Below, piece after piece: positions 1 through 9,233 of a DNA stretch of 64,000 nt. Below the pieces are notes generated by a model. That model did no database searches, had not been told where the DNA came from, and saw nothing but the letters and a program-made list of their open reading frames with translations. Origin of the DNA: Streptomyces sp. CB09001 (GTDB taxonomy: Bacteria > Actinomycetota > Actinomycetes > Streptomycetales > Streptomycetaceae); assembly GCF_003369795.1 (NCBI RefSeq), contig NZ_CP026730.1:4083001-4147000 (forward strand), given 5' to 3'. Made by a program: the position numbers and the translations under genes. The number at the start of each line of letters is the position of its first letter. Positions within the stretch are counted from its first letter, which is position 1.

Positions 1-1572
1 GCGGACGTGGTCGTGGCGCACGGGGGTTCGCTGTCCGGCGAGCACGGGGACGGGCAGGCGCGGGCGGAGCTGCTGCCGCGGATGTACGGGGAGGAGACGG
101 TGGCGCTCTTCGAGCGGGCCAAGGCGGTCTGGGACCCGGACGACCTCCTCAACCCCGGCATGCTGGTCCGCCCGGCGCCGCTCGACGCGAACCTCCGCTT
201 CGCCGTCCTGCCGCGCGAGCCGGTGGACGTGGAGTTCGGCTATCCGTCCGACGGCGGCGACTTCTCGGCGGCGGTACGCCGGTGTGTGGGCGTCGCCAAG
301 TGCCGTACGACGTCGGTGTCGGGGGCGGGCGTGATGTGCCCGTCGTTCCGCGCGACGGGGGACGAGGCGCATTCCACGCGCGGACGGGCGCGGCTGCTGC
401 ACGAGATGCTCGCCGGGGAGCTGGTGACGGACGGCTGGCGGTCGACGGAGGTACGGGACGCCCTCGACCTGTGTCTGTCCTGCAAGGGCTGCCGCTCCGA
501 CTGCCCGGTCGAGGTCGACATGGCCACGTACAAGGCGGAGTTCCTGCACCACCACTACGAGGGGCGCCGCCGCCCCGCCGCCCACTACGCGATGGGGTGG
601 CTGCCGGTGTGGCTGCGCTGGGCGGCGCGGACGCGGACGGCGCCGGTACTCAACGCGCTCGCGTCGGTACGGCCGTTGGCCGCCGTGGCGAAGCGGCTGG
701 GCGGGATCGCGGGGGAGCGGGAGGTGCCGCGGCTGGCCAGGGAGACGTTCAGCCGGTGGTGGCGGGGGCGGCGCCGGGGACCGGCCGAGGACGGCGACCT
801 GGTGGTGCTGTGGCCCGACACGTTCACCGAGCACCTCTCGCCCTCCGTGGGCCGGGCGGCCGTACAGGTGCTGGAGGCGGCGGGGCTGCGGGTGGTGCTG
901 CCGCCGACGCTGCGGGGACGCGCGCTGGTCGGGGACGGTACGTCGAGGTCGGCGCCGGCGCTGCTCACGGCGCGGCGGGGACAGGTGTGCTGCGGCCTGA
1001 CGTACGTCTCGACGGGCCAACTGGACCGTGCCCGCGCGGTGCTGCGCCGCACGCTCGACCTGATGGCCCCGGTGCTGGAGACGTCGGCGCCGGTCGTCGT
1101 CCTGGAGCCGAGCTGCGCCGCCGCCCTGCGCACCGACCTGCCCGAGCTGCTGCACGACGACCCGCGCGCGGCCCGGCTCGCGGCGCGTGTGCTGACCTTC
1201 GCGGAGGCGCTGGAACGCCACGCACCCGACTGGACACCACCGGCGGTGAACCTCCCGGCGGTCGGCCAGACCCACTGCCACCAGCACGCGGTCCTGGGCG
1301 ACGCGGCCGACCGGCGCCTGCGCGAGTCGGCGGGCCTGACCGGTGAGCTGAGCGGCGGCTGCTGCGGCCTCGCGGGCAACTTCGGCTTCGAGGACGGCCA
1401 CTACGAGGTCTCGGCCGCGTGCGCCGAGGACCAGCTCCTCCCCGCGGTGCGCGAGGCGCCGGACGGCGCGGTGGTCCTGGCGGACGGGTTCTCCTGCCGG
1501 ACGCAGCTGGAGCAGCTGGCGGGGGTGCGGGGGCGGCATCTGGCGGAGGTGCTGGCGGAGGGGCTGGAGTGA
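1..1572 (+). CDS. FAD-linked oxidase with Fe-S/CCG domains (3' part)
   Basis: The window opens inside this gene, so only the last ~523 codons are visible. The first ~55 residues (GGSLSGEHGDGQAR, LLNPGMLV) are the end of a GlcD/Dld-type FAD-oxidase C-terminal domain. A ferredoxin-like part follows, with cysteines in CVGVAKC...MCPS and CLSCKGCRSDCPVEVD that should hold two 4Fe-4S clusters. The last ~250 residues form a CCG-type domain ending in SGGCCGLAGNFG. This domain order is that of large FAD/Fe-S oxidases that oxidise 2-hydroxyacids such as D-lactate or glycolate and pass electrons towards quinones. The substrate cannot be read from this part. It ends 19 nt before the stop of the convergent hydrolase gene. 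Confidence 0.85.
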   Translation, partial: ADVVVAHGGSLSGEHGDGQARAELLPRMYGEETVALFERAKAVWDPDDLLNPGMLVRPAPLDANLRFAVLPREPVDVEFGYPSDGGDFSAAVRRCVGVAKCRTTSVSGAGVMCPSFRATGDEAHSTRGRARLLHEMLAGELVTDGWRSTEVRDALDLCLSCKGCRSDCPVEVDMATYKAEFLHHHYEGRRRPAAHYAMGWLPVWLRWAARTRTAPVLNALASVRPLAAVAKRLGGIAGEREVPRLARETFSRWWRGRRRGPAEDGDLVVLWPDTFTEHLSPSVGRAAVQVLEAAGLRVVLPPTLRGRALVGDGTSRSAPALLTARRGQVCCGLTYVSTGQLDRARAVLRRTLDLMAPVLETSAPVVVLEPSCAAALRTDLPELLHDDPRAARLAARVLTFAEALERHAPDWTPPAVNLPAVGQTHCHQHAVLGDAADRRLRESAGLTGELSGGCCGLAGNFGFEDGHYEVSAACAEDQLLPAVREAPDGAVVLADGFSCRTQLEQLAGVRGRHLAEVLAEGLE

Positions 1573-1591
1573 CGGTTCCGCCGGGGGTCCC

Positions 1592-2752
1592 CTACGGCCG
1601 GTGGAATCCGACCTCGGGGTGGGAGGACGTGGGGCCGTGGAGGAGGGGCTGGGCGATGCCCCGGAGGTGGAGGTCGAAGAAGGCGCCGACGTAGTCGCGG
1701 GTGATGTACCAGCCCCGCTCGCCCGAGAGCGGCACCTCCGGATCGGGCAGCTCCAACTGCTCCGCCAGCCAGGGGATGTCAGTGAAGGAGAAGTGCCCGG
1801 CCCCCGCCACGGTCAGCCAGCGTTTCCAGCCGTGCAGGCGGTCGTAGGTGGCGGCCCAGTCGCTGGCGGTGTTGCCGGGACCGTGGACGGCCTCGGCTCC
1901 GACCATCATGAACGGGCGTCTGCCGATGCGGTGTCCCGCGTCCGGTACGAAGAAGCCCCCGTCCAGGTTGACCCCCGCCCGTACCCGGCGGTCGGCCGCC
2001 ATCGTGGCCATGGCGGCCGCTCCGCCGATCGAGTGGCCGGCGATGCCGATACGGCGCGCGTCGATCATGTGTGCCGGTGCCCCCGTACTCCGGCGGTCGG
2101 TCAGCTCGTCGATCACGAAGGAGAGGTCCGCGGCCCGGCCCCGCACGACCGTCGCCTCGTCGACATCGGCGCCGACGCGGTCGCAGGCCACGCAGGGCGG
2201 GACCCGGCCCCCGGGGAACTCCGTCCCGACGGACTCGTAGGCGTGGTCCACGGCGGCCACGACGTGGCCGCGGGCGGCCAGGTCCTCGGCGAGCGCGGTG
2301 AGCGTGGTGCGTGGCATGGAGAAGCCGGGGGACAGGAGCACCAAGGGGAAGCGGCCCCGCGCGGTCGGCGTGGCGAGCCGTGCGTGCGTACGCGTTCCGG
2401 CGACCGTCTCGGCCGGGACGGCCTCGGCGAGTCCTTTGGCCTCCAGGAGCCGCTGCGCCTCGCTCTCGGTCATGTACGCCGCCGGGGCCCCGCCGGACGA
2501 GCGACCCGGGTAGAACACGGACACCATCAGCTCCCGGCCGCGTGCCGTCGGCACCCAGGGGTCGCGGCGCTGCCGGTCGACGAGGTGCAGGGTGCGGCGC
2601 CCCACGGGGTGGGGGCCGGAGGGCCGGGGCAACTCCAGCGCCGGGGCGGACACCGACGACGCGGGCGCGGCCCCGACAAGGGGTACGGACACGGCTCCCG
2701 CGAGCAGCGCGGCCAGGACGGTTCTGCGCGAAGTGCTCGAACTGATCGTCAT
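1592..2752 (-). CDS. Secreted alpha/beta hydrolase (PAF-acetylhydrolase/dienelactone hydrolase-like)
   Basis: 386 aa. The chosen ATG gives a short N-terminus with SRRTVLAALLAGAVSVPLVGAAPA, a Tat- or Sec-type export signal; longer in-frame starts would bury it. The core has the nucleophile elbow GHSIGGAAAMA, an LVLLSPGF strand near the oxyanion hole and the late histidine in GAGHFSFTD, so a complete Ser-Asp-His triad is plausible. The layout (MVSVFYPGR, MTESEAQ, later GIAGHSIGG) resembles the platelet-activating-factor acetylhydrolase/lipase group of Streptomyces. The likely role is extracellular ester hydrolysis; the substrate is unknown. It is convergent with the FAD oxidase gene. Confidence 0.8.
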   Translation of the reverse strand: MTISSSTSRRTVLAALLAGAVSVPLVGAAPASSVSAPALELPRPSGPHPVGRRTLHLVDRQRRDPWVPTARGRELMVSVFYPGRSSGGAPAAYMTESEAQRLLEAKGLAEAVPAETVAGTRTHARLATPTARGRFPLVLLSPGFSMPRTTLTALAEDLAARGHVVAAVDHAYESVGTEFPGGRVPPCVACDRVGADVDEATVVRGRAADLSFVIDELTDRRSTGAPAHMIDARRIGIAGHSIGGAAAMATMAADRRVRAGVNLDGGFFVPDAGHRIGRRPFMMVGAEAVHGPGNTASDWAATYDRLHGWKRWLTVAGAGHFSFTDIPWLAEQLELPDPEVPLSGERGWYITRDYVGAFFDLHLRGIAQPLLHGPTSSHPEVGFHRP

Positions 2753-2891
2753 GCGGCCGACGTTAGGGGCCCGGTCGCGCTCAACGCGTCCGGCCTGGGC
2801 GGTACTTGGGCGTACGACCGGAGGGTGATCCCGGGGACCGGGATGGCACCGTGGGATCAGGAACCCGTGCGGCCGCTTCGTGGGCGGGGTT

Positions 2892-3242
2892 TCACAGCCA
2901 CCGCTTGGCTGCCTCGACGCTGTCGCCGATGCCGGTGTTGAACGCGATCGCGGCACTTGGTGCGTGTCGCCGGACCAGGTTCACGACCTGCTCGAAGAAC
3001 GTCAGAGCGGGCTCCGGTTTGCGTATCCCACCTCCGATGACGACCACGTCCCAGTCTCGTTCGGACAGTGCCGCGACTACCGTGGACTCGGCTGATTCGC
3101 CCGGTGTGATCAACGCCGCGGAGACGTCGATGGCATGTTCACCGAAACGGGCCAGTTCCTTGTCCAGGGCCGCGCGCAAGGCGTCCCCGTCCGTACCGGG
3201 CAAGGCCTGTGGGTCGAAACCAAGAATGAGGGCGGAAGGCAT
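2892..3242 (-). CDS. Conserved hypothetical protein, 116 aa
   Basis: A small soluble protein starting MPSALILGFDPQAL. It has a central VAALSERDWDVVVIGGGIRKP stretch and a C-terminal part with HAPSAAIAFNTGIGDSVEAAKRWL. The pattern of a hydrophobic strand, GGG and later helix suggests a small alpha/beta (Rossmann-like) fold. I do not recognise a named family; similar short proteins occur in actinobacteria. Upstream in-frame codons (VIQG) exist, but the ATG at 3242 is the simplest start. It is divergent from the FG-GAP gene and stands alone. Confidence 0.6.
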   Translation of the reverse strand: MPSALILGFDPQALPGTDGDALRAALDKELARFGEHAIDVSAALITPGESAESTVVAALSERDWDVVVIGGGIRKPEPALTFFEQVVNLVRRHAPSAAIAFNTGIGDSVEAAKRWL

Positions 3243-3368
3243 GCCCTGTATGACGGTCAGTCGGTCCCGCTCGTTCCCCCGGTCCGAGGCTGATCGACGC
3301 CCAGGATCTCCGCGAGGCGCGAGAGTCTGTGCGCGGGAGACGTCGGAACCGCGTGCCGCGGTGGGTGC

Positions 3369-4961
3369 GTGATCTTTCGTATGGACGGTTCGGGTGATCA
3401 GGGGCAGGCGTCGCGGTGGCGGGGCGTCAGGCGGTCGTGGGTGATGGGGGGCGGCGCGGTCGTCGTCGCCTTGGCGGTCGCCGCGGGTCTGGTGATCGCC
3501 GACGACGGGCCGGCCGGCATCGCGTCGCCGTACGACTGCGGGACGGGCGGCGGCCACGGCACCGCCACCGCCGCACCCGGGTCGGACCGGCCCGCGTCGG
3601 AAGGCACCGCCGACTTCGACGGGGACGGGCACCCCGACCTGGTCCTCGGGGGGCCTGCGGACGTGGAGGGCGCCGTCGGCGGCGGGAGCATCGAGGTCGT
3701 GTACGGGGCGGGGGAGGGGGCGGGGACCGCCCGTTGTCAGTTTCTGACGCAGGACGACGCCGGAATACCCGGGAAGAGCGACTACGAGGCCTTCTTCGGG
3801 GCGGAGACCGTGGCGCGCGACTTCGACGGGGACGGATACAGCGACCTCGCCGTGACCGTCCTCGACTCGGGGTCGGGCATCATCATCATGTGGGGGTCCG
3901 AGGAGGGGCTCTCGCGTGCCGCGCGGGTACCGGGGACGGACGTCAGCCACGTCGCCTGGGACAACGACGGTTCCCTGAACGAGAGCCTCGTCGCCGGGGA
4001 CTTCGACGGGGACGGGCATTGCGACCTGGTCTTCGGGCTCGGCTCCGACAAGGGGCTGCTCAAGGGGCCGTTCGGACGGGACGGCGACCCCGCCGGGACG
4101 GGCCGTGTCCGCGCCCCGCGCAGGCCGTCCGCCGATGTCGAACTCGCGAGCTACGTCGACCTCGTCGCCGGGGACCTCGACGGCGACGGGATCGACGACC
4201 TGGTGAGCTTCCACAACGCGGACACGAAGTCCGAGGTGAACCGACCGGTGAGCTACCTGCGCGGTGGCCGAAACGGCTTCACGCAACCGGAGGGCACCCG
4301 CCTGCCCGACGCGGACACGGGCGCGATCGGCGACGTGGACGGGGACGGCATCGACGACCTGGTCCTCAACCCCTTCGGCGGCGACCCGAGCCGCAGTTCG
4401 GTGACGGTGGCGTACGGATCGGAGGACGGCCCGGGGGAGAGGACGACGACCGTCGACCAGAACACCCCCGGCGTGCCGGGCGATGAACTGCGGGAACAGG
4501 ACGTCGTCTTCGAGAGCCTGGACACCGGGGACGTCAACGGTGACGGATACGAGGACGTGGTGGCCGGGGCTCCCCGGTGGGACCTGGACGGGAACGGGGA
4601 ACCGGGGCCCGAGTACGTGCTGTTCCTGGCGGGAGGACCGGAGGGGCTCAGCGGTGCCGGCGCCCGGCTGTTCGACGGGCGCGACCTCGGCGCCGCCCCG
4701 GGCGGGGACGCCGACTTCGGCGCCGCCGTCGGCCTCACCGACCTGGACGGCGACGGGCTGGCCGACCTGGTGGTGACGGCGCCGGGCAGCGGCACGGTCG
4801 ACAGCGTCACGTGGCTGTTGTCCGGCACCACCGACGGCCCCTCCGCCGAGGGCGTCGCCCGGCTGTCCGCGGACACCTTCGAGGACGCCGGGCCAGACAC
4901 CGCGATGGGCTTGGGCGGGATCGCCCACCGAGGATTCCGGTCCTCGTCCCCTGCGATCTAG
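3369..4961 (+). CDS. FG-GAP/VCBS repeat protein with membrane anchor or signal
   Basis: 530 aa from a GTG start (an ATG at 3381 is an alternative; neither has a strong ribosome site). A hydrophobic segment VMGGGAVVVALAVAAGLVIA near residue 25 is an uncleaved anchor or signal. The rest holds at least seven FG-GAP/VCBS repeats, each with a calcium-binding D-x-D-G-D-G-x-x-D-L motif: DFDGDGHPDLVLGGP, DFDGDGYSDLAV, DFDGDGHCDLVF, DLDGDGIDDLV, DVDGDGIDDLVL, DVNGDGYEDVVAGAP, DLDGDGLADLVVTAPGSG. Seven repeats fit a complete integrin-alpha-like beta-propeller displayed outside the cell. The ligand is unknown. Confidence 0.85.
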   Translation: MIFRMDGSGDQGQASRWRGVRRSWVMGGGAVVVALAVAAGLVIADDGPAGIASPYDCGTGGGHGTATAAPGSDRPASEGTADFDGDGHPDLVLGGPADVEGAVGGGSIEVVYGAGEGAGTARCQFLTQDDAGIPGKSDYEAFFGAETVARDFDGDGYSDLAVTVLDSGSGIIIMWGSEEGLSRAARVPGTDVSHVAWDNDGSLNESLVAGDFDGDGHCDLVFGLGSDKGLLKGPFGRDGDPAGTGRVRAPRRPSADVELASYVDLVAGDLDGDGIDDLVSFHNADTKSEVNRPVSYLRGGRNGFTQPEGTRLPDADTGAIGDVDGDGIDDLVLNPFGGDPSRSSVTVAYGSEDGPGERTTTVDQNTPGVPGDELREQDVVFESLDTGDVNGDGYEDVVAGAPRWDLDGNGEPGPEYVLFLAGGPEGLSGAGARLFDGRDLGAAPGGDADFGAAVGLTDLDGDGLADLVVTAPGSGTVDSVTWLLSGTTDGPSAEGVARLSADTFEDAGPDTAMGLGGIAHRGFRSSSPAI

Positions 4962-5034
4962 GACACGAACTGGCCTAGATCGCTCCTAGTGTGGTCCTCG
5001 ACCGACGGAGCAGGAACACCGGAAGGCGGAGACC

Positions 5035-5613
5035 ATGACCCTTGACGAGTCGACCACCAGCGAGCCGACCACCCGCGACCTCGCCGAGGCCCCGGCCGCA
5101 GCCCTCACCGGCGAGCGCGCCGACCTGGTGGAGATGCTGGCCAAGCACCGGCACTTCCTGCGCTTCACCACCCGTGACCTCACCGACGAGCAGGCCGGGC
5201 TCCGGACCACCGTCAGCGAGCTGTGTCTGGGCGGCCTGATCAAGCACACGGCCTCGGCCGAGCGGAACTGGGCCGAGTTCATCGTCAACGGCCCCTCCGC
5301 GATGGGCGACTTCGCGGCCATGACCGAAGCCGACTGGGCCCAGCGGGCCGACGAGTTCAAGATGCTGCCCGGCGAGACGCTGGCCGGTGTGCTGGACGAC
5401 TACGCCGAGGTGGCCCGCCGGACCGAGGAGCTGATCGCCACTCTGCCCGACCTGGGAGCCACCCAGCCGTTGCCGAAGGCGCCGTGGTTCGAGGCCGACA
5501 CCGAGTGGTCGGCGCGCCGGGTGCTGATGCACGTCATCGCCGAGACCGCCCAGCACGCCGGCCACGCCGACATCATCCGCGAGTCCCTGGACGGCGCGAA
5601 GAGCATGGGCTGA
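5035..5613 (+). CDS. DinB-fold protein (DUF664 type)
   Basis: 192 aa, ATG preceded by GAAGGCGGAG. The four-helix DinB/YfiT fold is indicated by three metal-ligand histidines at the expected places: one early (AKHRHFLRF), one in GLIKHTASAERNW and the pair in HVIAETAQHAGHADIIRE. The last motif, H-x3-E-x3-H-x2-H-x-D-x2-RE, is typical of the DUF664 branch, where related proteins are bacillithiol/mycothiol S-transferases. In an actinobacterium mycothiol is the expected thiol. The co-substrate is unknown. Its downstream neighbour, a Nudix gene, is convergent. Confidence 0.85.
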   Translation: MTLDESTTSEPTTRDLAEAPAAALTGERADLVEMLAKHRHFLRFTTRDLTDEQAGLRTTVSELCLGGLIKHTASAERNWAEFIVNGPSAMGDFAAMTEADWAQRADEFKMLPGETLAGVLDDYAEVARRTEELIATLPDLGATQPLPKAPWFEADTEWSARRVLMHVIAETAQHAGHADIIRESLDGAKSMG

Positions 5614-5628
5614 CCCGCCGTCCGCTGC

Positions 5629-6081
5629 TCAGGGCACCGTCTCGCCCTGTACCAGCGGACGGCAGACCGGCTGGACGTCCTCGGGCAGCTCGTCCGGGCG
5701 GCACCAGCGGGCCTCCAGGATCTCGAACGGGTCGAGGCGCAGCTCCCCGCCCAGGAGCCGCGCCTCGTACGCCACCTCCAGGCGGGTGCGCAGGCCGCTG
5801 TTGAGCATGACCAGCCGGCCCGCCTCCACGTCGAGCCCGGTCTCCTCCCTGACCTCCCGGACGACGGTCCGCCGGAAATCCTCGCCCTTGTGCGCGAAGC
5901 CGCTCGGCAGACCCCACTGGCGGCCCGGCGCCCACAACCGGTGCTTCAGCATCAGGACCCGCCCCTCGTCGTCCCGCACGACGCCGGTCACGCCGACCAC
6001 GAACTTGGCGTTCACCAGCCACATCAGGCGGCTCTGGACGGGCCGCAGCAGGCGCCAGAGGCGGGTCAGGAGTCGTCTCAC
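5629..6081 (-). CDS. Nudix hydrolase
   Basis: 150 aa from a GTG that gives VRRLLTRLWRLLRPVQ. The Nudix box is complete: G-FAHKG-E-DFRRTVV-REVREETGLD matches G-x5-E-x7-RE-U-x-EE-x-G-U. Such enzymes hydrolyse nucleoside-diphosphate-linked compounds with Mg. The N-terminal amphipathic, Arg/Leu-rich helix before VNAKFVVGVTGVV may touch the membrane (inference). The reading frame stays open to 6213, so a longer N-terminus cannot be excluded. The gene is divergent from the EamA transporter and shares an AT-richer promoter spacer with it. Confidence 0.85.
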   Translation of the reverse strand: MRRLLTRLWRLLRPVQSRLMWLVNAKFVVGVTGVVRDDEGRVLMLKHRLWAPGRQWGLPSGFAHKGEDFRRTVVREVREETGLDVEAGRLVMLNSGLRTRLEVAYEARLLGGELRLDPFEILEARWCRPDELPEDVQPVCRPLVQGETVP

Positions 6082-6278
6082 CCGGTGGACGCTACCCGCT
6101 CGGTCCGGGGCCCGGTCCGGACGGTCCCGGTTCGCCCGGCGGACGGGCGTTGACAGCCGCATGTCCCGGCCCTGACAGTTGCGTAAAAGTGCTACGTGCC
6201 TGACATAGTCCATTACTGTGGACCGTGCAGTGCAGTACGCTGAACGACGTCCACCCCGCGCACCGTCCCGGAGCCCCC

Positions 6279-7277
6279 GTGAGTACCCCCAGTGCCACTC
6301 CCAGCGCCACCCCCGGCACCTCGTCCCCGGCCGCCGCGCCCGCCGCCGCGCCCGCCGTCGGTCACGCGTCCATGCCGGACGGAGCGCCGGGTGATGCTCC
6401 TGGCGGACGGTTCGGCGCCCTCGGCCCCGTGGGCCTGGTCCTCGCCGGCGGCATCTCCGTGCAGTTCGGTGCCGCGCTGGCGGTGAGCCTGATGCCGCGG
6501 GCCGGTGCGCTCGGCGTGGTGACCCTGCGGCTGGCCGTGGCCGCCGTCGTCATGCTGCTGGTCTGCCGGCCGCGGCTGCGCGGCCACTCCCGGGCCGACT
6601 GGGGCACGGTCGTCGTCTTCGGCGTCGCCATGGCCGCCATGAACGGCCTCTTCTACCAGGCCGTCGACCGCATCCCGCTCGGCCCCGCCGTCACCCTGGA
6701 GGTGCTCGGCCCGCTCGCCCTCTCCGTCTTCGCCTCCCGCCGCGCGGTCAACCTGGTCTGGGCCGCGCTCGCCCTGGCCGGCGTCTTCCTGCTGGGCGGC
6801 GGCGGCTTCGACGGCCTCGACCCGGCCGGTGCCGCCTTCGCCCTGGCGGCGGGCGCCATGTGGGCGGCGTACATCGTCTTCAGCGCCCGCACCGGACGCC
6901 GCTTCCCGCAGGCCGACGGGCTGGCCCTGGCGATGGCGGTCGGCGCGCTGCTGTTCCTGCCGCTGGGCGTCGTCGAGTCGGGGACCAGGCTCATCGACCC
7001 GGTGACGCTCGCACTGGGCGCCGGGGTCGCCCTGCTCTCCTCCGTCCTGCCCTACACCCTCGAACTCCTCGCGCTGCGCCGCCTGCCCGCGCCGACCTTC
7101 GCCATCCTCATGAGCCTGGAGCCCGCCATCGCCGCCGCGGCCGGTTTCCTCATCCTCGACCAGGCCCTGACCGCCACCCAGTCCGCCGCCATCGCCCTGG
7201 TCATCGCGGCCAGCATGGGCGCGGTACGGACCCAGGTGGGGCGGCGGCGGCCGAAGCCGCTCCCCGAGCTGCCGTGA
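6279..7277 (+). CDS. EamA/DMT-family transporter (RhtA-like)
   Basis: 332 aa. The GTG at 6279 has a GGAG 5 nt upstream and was chosen over an upstream ATG at 6225. After a Ser/Thr/Pro/Ala-rich cytoplasmic N-terminus of ~50 residues come about ten transmembrane segments arranged as two EamA repeats (VGLVLAGGISVQFGAALAVSL ... LPYTLELLALRRLPAPTFAILMSLEPAIAAAAGFLIL). The C-terminal repeat with LRRLPAPTFAILMSLEPA is typical of RhtA/YedA-like exporters of amino acids or metabolites. The substrate is not predictable. The gene is followed directly by a nested inverted/direct repeat. Confidence 0.87.
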   Translation: MSTPSATPSATPGTSSPAAAPAAAPAVGHASMPDGAPGDAPGGRFGALGPVGLVLAGGISVQFGAALAVSLMPRAGALGVVTLRLAVAAVVMLLVCRPRLRGHSRADWGTVVVFGVAMAAMNGLFYQAVDRIPLGPAVTLEVLGPLALSVFASRRAVNLVWAALALAGVFLLGGGGFDGLDPAGAAFALAAGAMWAAYIVFSARTGRRFPQADGLALAMAVGALLFLPLGVVESGTRLIDPVTLALGAGVALLSSVLPYTLELLALRRLPAPTFAILMSLEPAIAAAAGFLILDQALTATQSAAIALVIAASMGAVRTQVGRRRPKPLPELP

Positions 7278-7353
7278 GCGCCGCGGGTGACCGCCCCGGC
7301 GCGCGTGACCACCCGGTGACGGCCCCGGCGCGCGTGACCCTCACCCGCGGCGC
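7278..7353. repeat. Nested inverted and direct repeat between eamA and kinase gene
   Basis: A perfect 13-bp inverted repeat (7278-7290 and 7341-7353; arm GCGCCGCGGGTGA) begins at the first base after the EamA stop codon. It encloses two 24-nt direct copies (7287-7310 and 7316-7339) that differ at one base. As RNA it can form a long stem with an internal duplicated loop, a plausible terminator for eamA. It also sits where the kinase promoter should be: TAGGCT at 7355-7360 is a possible -10. Confidence 0.55.
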
Positions 7354-7401
7354 ATAGGCTGCGTACCTGGTCAGCTCATCGGGATCACGGGGAGGGAACC
7401 G

Positions 7402-9174
7402 ATGAATCACACGGCCGAGGTCTTCCAGCCCTTGCAGGACGACGATCCGCGCACGGTGGCCGGTTACCGTCTCGCGGCCCGGCTCGGCGCGGGCGGCATG
7501 GGGCGGGTGTACCTGTCGCACACCCGGGGCGGCCGTCCCGTGGCCATCAAGGTCGTACGGTCGGAACTGGCCGACGACGCGACCTTCCGGCGGCGCTTCG
7601 GCCGGGAGATCACCTCGGCGCGCACGGTGAAGGGCGCCTACACCGCCGAACTGATCGACGCCGACCCGGACGGCAGCCCGCCCTGGCTGGCCACCCTGTA
7701 CGTGCCCGGGCCCTCCCTGGCGGGCGCCGTCGCCCGGAACGGGCCGCTGCCGGTGTCCGCCGTGCTCTGGCTGATGGCGGGGGTCGCCGAGGCCCTGCAG
7801 GCCATCCACGCGGCGGGGATCGTGCACCGGGACCTCAAACCGGCCAACGTCCTGCTGGCCGCCGACGGACCGCGCGTCATCGACTTCGGCATCTCGCTCG
7901 CCGCCGACAGCACCGCGCACACCGCCACGGGCACCACCATCGGCACGCCCCAGTACATGGCCCCCGAGCAGGCCTCCGCGGGTGCCATCACGGCGGCCAC
8001 CGACATCTTCTCGCTCGGGCAGACGGCCGTGTTCGCGGCGCTGGGGAAGCCGCTGTACGGCGACGGACCGGCCGCCACCGTGCTGTACCGCATCGTCCAC
8101 TCCGAGCCCGACCTCTCCGAGCTGCCCGAACGTCTGCGCGACCTGCTCGGCCGCTGCCTGGCCGCCGACCCGGGGGAGCGGGCCACTCCGGCGGAGATCG
8201 TCGAGTGGTGCCGCCGGGAGCTGGGCCGGGACGGCGCGGAGGAGTCGGGTCCGGCCGTGTGGCGGGAGATCGCCGGGCCGCCGGTGACGGTCCCGCCGCC
8301 GGTCGCGGCCACGGGACCGGCGACCGCCGCGGCTCCGGTCGCGGCACCGGGCCCGACCGCGGTGCACACCACGCCGTGGACCGCCCCGCAGGGGACCGTC
8401 CCGGCGCCCTGGCCGGGCGGCCCCGCGCCCTGGCCGGGCGCCGTCGGACCGGTCGGACCGGTCGGACCGGTCGGGCCGGTCGTGCCGCAGCGGCCGAGCG
8501 GGCCGGAAGAACGCAGGCGCCGCCGGAGAAACGCCGTCCTGATCTCGGCCGCCGCCGTCGTCGCGTGCGGCCTGGTGATCGCGGCGGGCACGGCGCTGCT
8601 GGACGCGGCGGGGCGGGGCCTGGACCGGGCCCGGGACGCGGTCGGGTCCGCCTCGGCGTCCGGTACGCCCCGTCCGGTGGCGGAGGGGCCGGCGTCGGCG
8701 GGGGAGACCGCGTCGTCGACCGGGCCGGGCGCCGCCTCGTCCGCCGACACGTCGGGCACGGGGGCCGACGGGCCCACGGCCGTGACCACGGCACCGGTGG
8801 CCCACGCCTACTACGCCCCGATGCTCGGGGACGACAACTCGCTGATCCTCCACAACGGCAAGGAGAGCAAGGACCGCAAGGGAGACATCCGCTTCGGCTG
8901 CGAGAACGTGGGCTGCGAGCTGGAGAGTGACACCAGCGTGATGGTCGAGAACGTCCTCGGCCCCGGCGCCACGTACGAGACGTGCCGTCGGCTGACCTCC
9001 GACCCGGAGGCCTCCCACGAGCTGCTGCTGGCCGACAAGGCGGCGGGTAGCGAAATCTGCGTCAAGCACCGCAACGGAGACATCGCGCTGCTGGTCATCC
9101 AGGTCAAGTCGACCGCCATGCGGGAGGACGGCTTCCTCACGTTCGACATGACGGTCTGGCCGGCGGCCGGGTGA
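7402..9174 (+). CDS. Transmembrane Ser/Thr protein kinase
   Basis: 590 aa, ATG behind GGGGAGGGA. The N-terminal ~270 residues are a Hanks-type kinase with the glycine loop LGAGGMGRVYLS, lysine in PVAIKVVR, catalytic loop HRDLKPANVLL, DFGIS, and activation/P+1 segment GTPQYMAPEQAS. A Pro-rich linker follows, containing a GPV tripeptide run at 8450-8480. The segment NAVLISAAAVVACGLVIAAGTALL is the single membrane span. The extracytoplasmic part is Ser/Thr/Ala-rich, then has a folded domain of ~110 residues with four cysteines (FGCENVGCELES, YETCRRL, SEICVKH) that could form disulfides. The kinase half resembles AfsK further along the window, but there is no PQQ propeller. The sensed ligand is unknown. 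Confidence 0.9.
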   Translation: MNHTAEVFQPLQDDDPRTVAGYRLAARLGAGGMGRVYLSHTRGGRPVAIKVVRSELADDATFRRRFGREITSARTVKGAYTAELIDADPDGSPPWLATLYVPGPSLAGAVARNGPLPVSAVLWLMAGVAEALQAIHAAGIVHRDLKPANVLLAADGPRVIDFGISLAADSTAHTATGTTIGTPQYMAPEQASAGAITAATDIFSLGQTAVFAALGKPLYGDGPAATVLYRIVHSEPDLSELPERLRDLLGRCLAADPGERATPAEIVEWCRRELGRDGAEESGPAVWREIAGPPVTVPPPVAATGPATAAAPVAAPGPTAVHTTPWTAPQGTVPAPWPGGPAPWPGAVGPVGPVGPVGPVVPQRPSGPEERRRRRRNAVLISAAAVVACGLVIAAGTALLDAAGRGLDRARDAVGSASASGTPRPVAEGPASAGETASSTGPGAASSADTSGTGADGPTAVTTAPVAHAYYAPMLGDDNSLILHNGKESKDRKGDIRFGCENVGCELESDTSVMVENVLGPGATYETCRRLTSDPEASHELLLADKAAGSEICVKHRNGDIALLVIQVKSTAMREDGFLTFDMTVWPAAG

Positions 9175-9233
9175 CCGCGCTGATCCGAAGCCGTCCCGGC
9201 CAAGGATTGCGGGGGCGCCCGCCCGTCGCGAAA

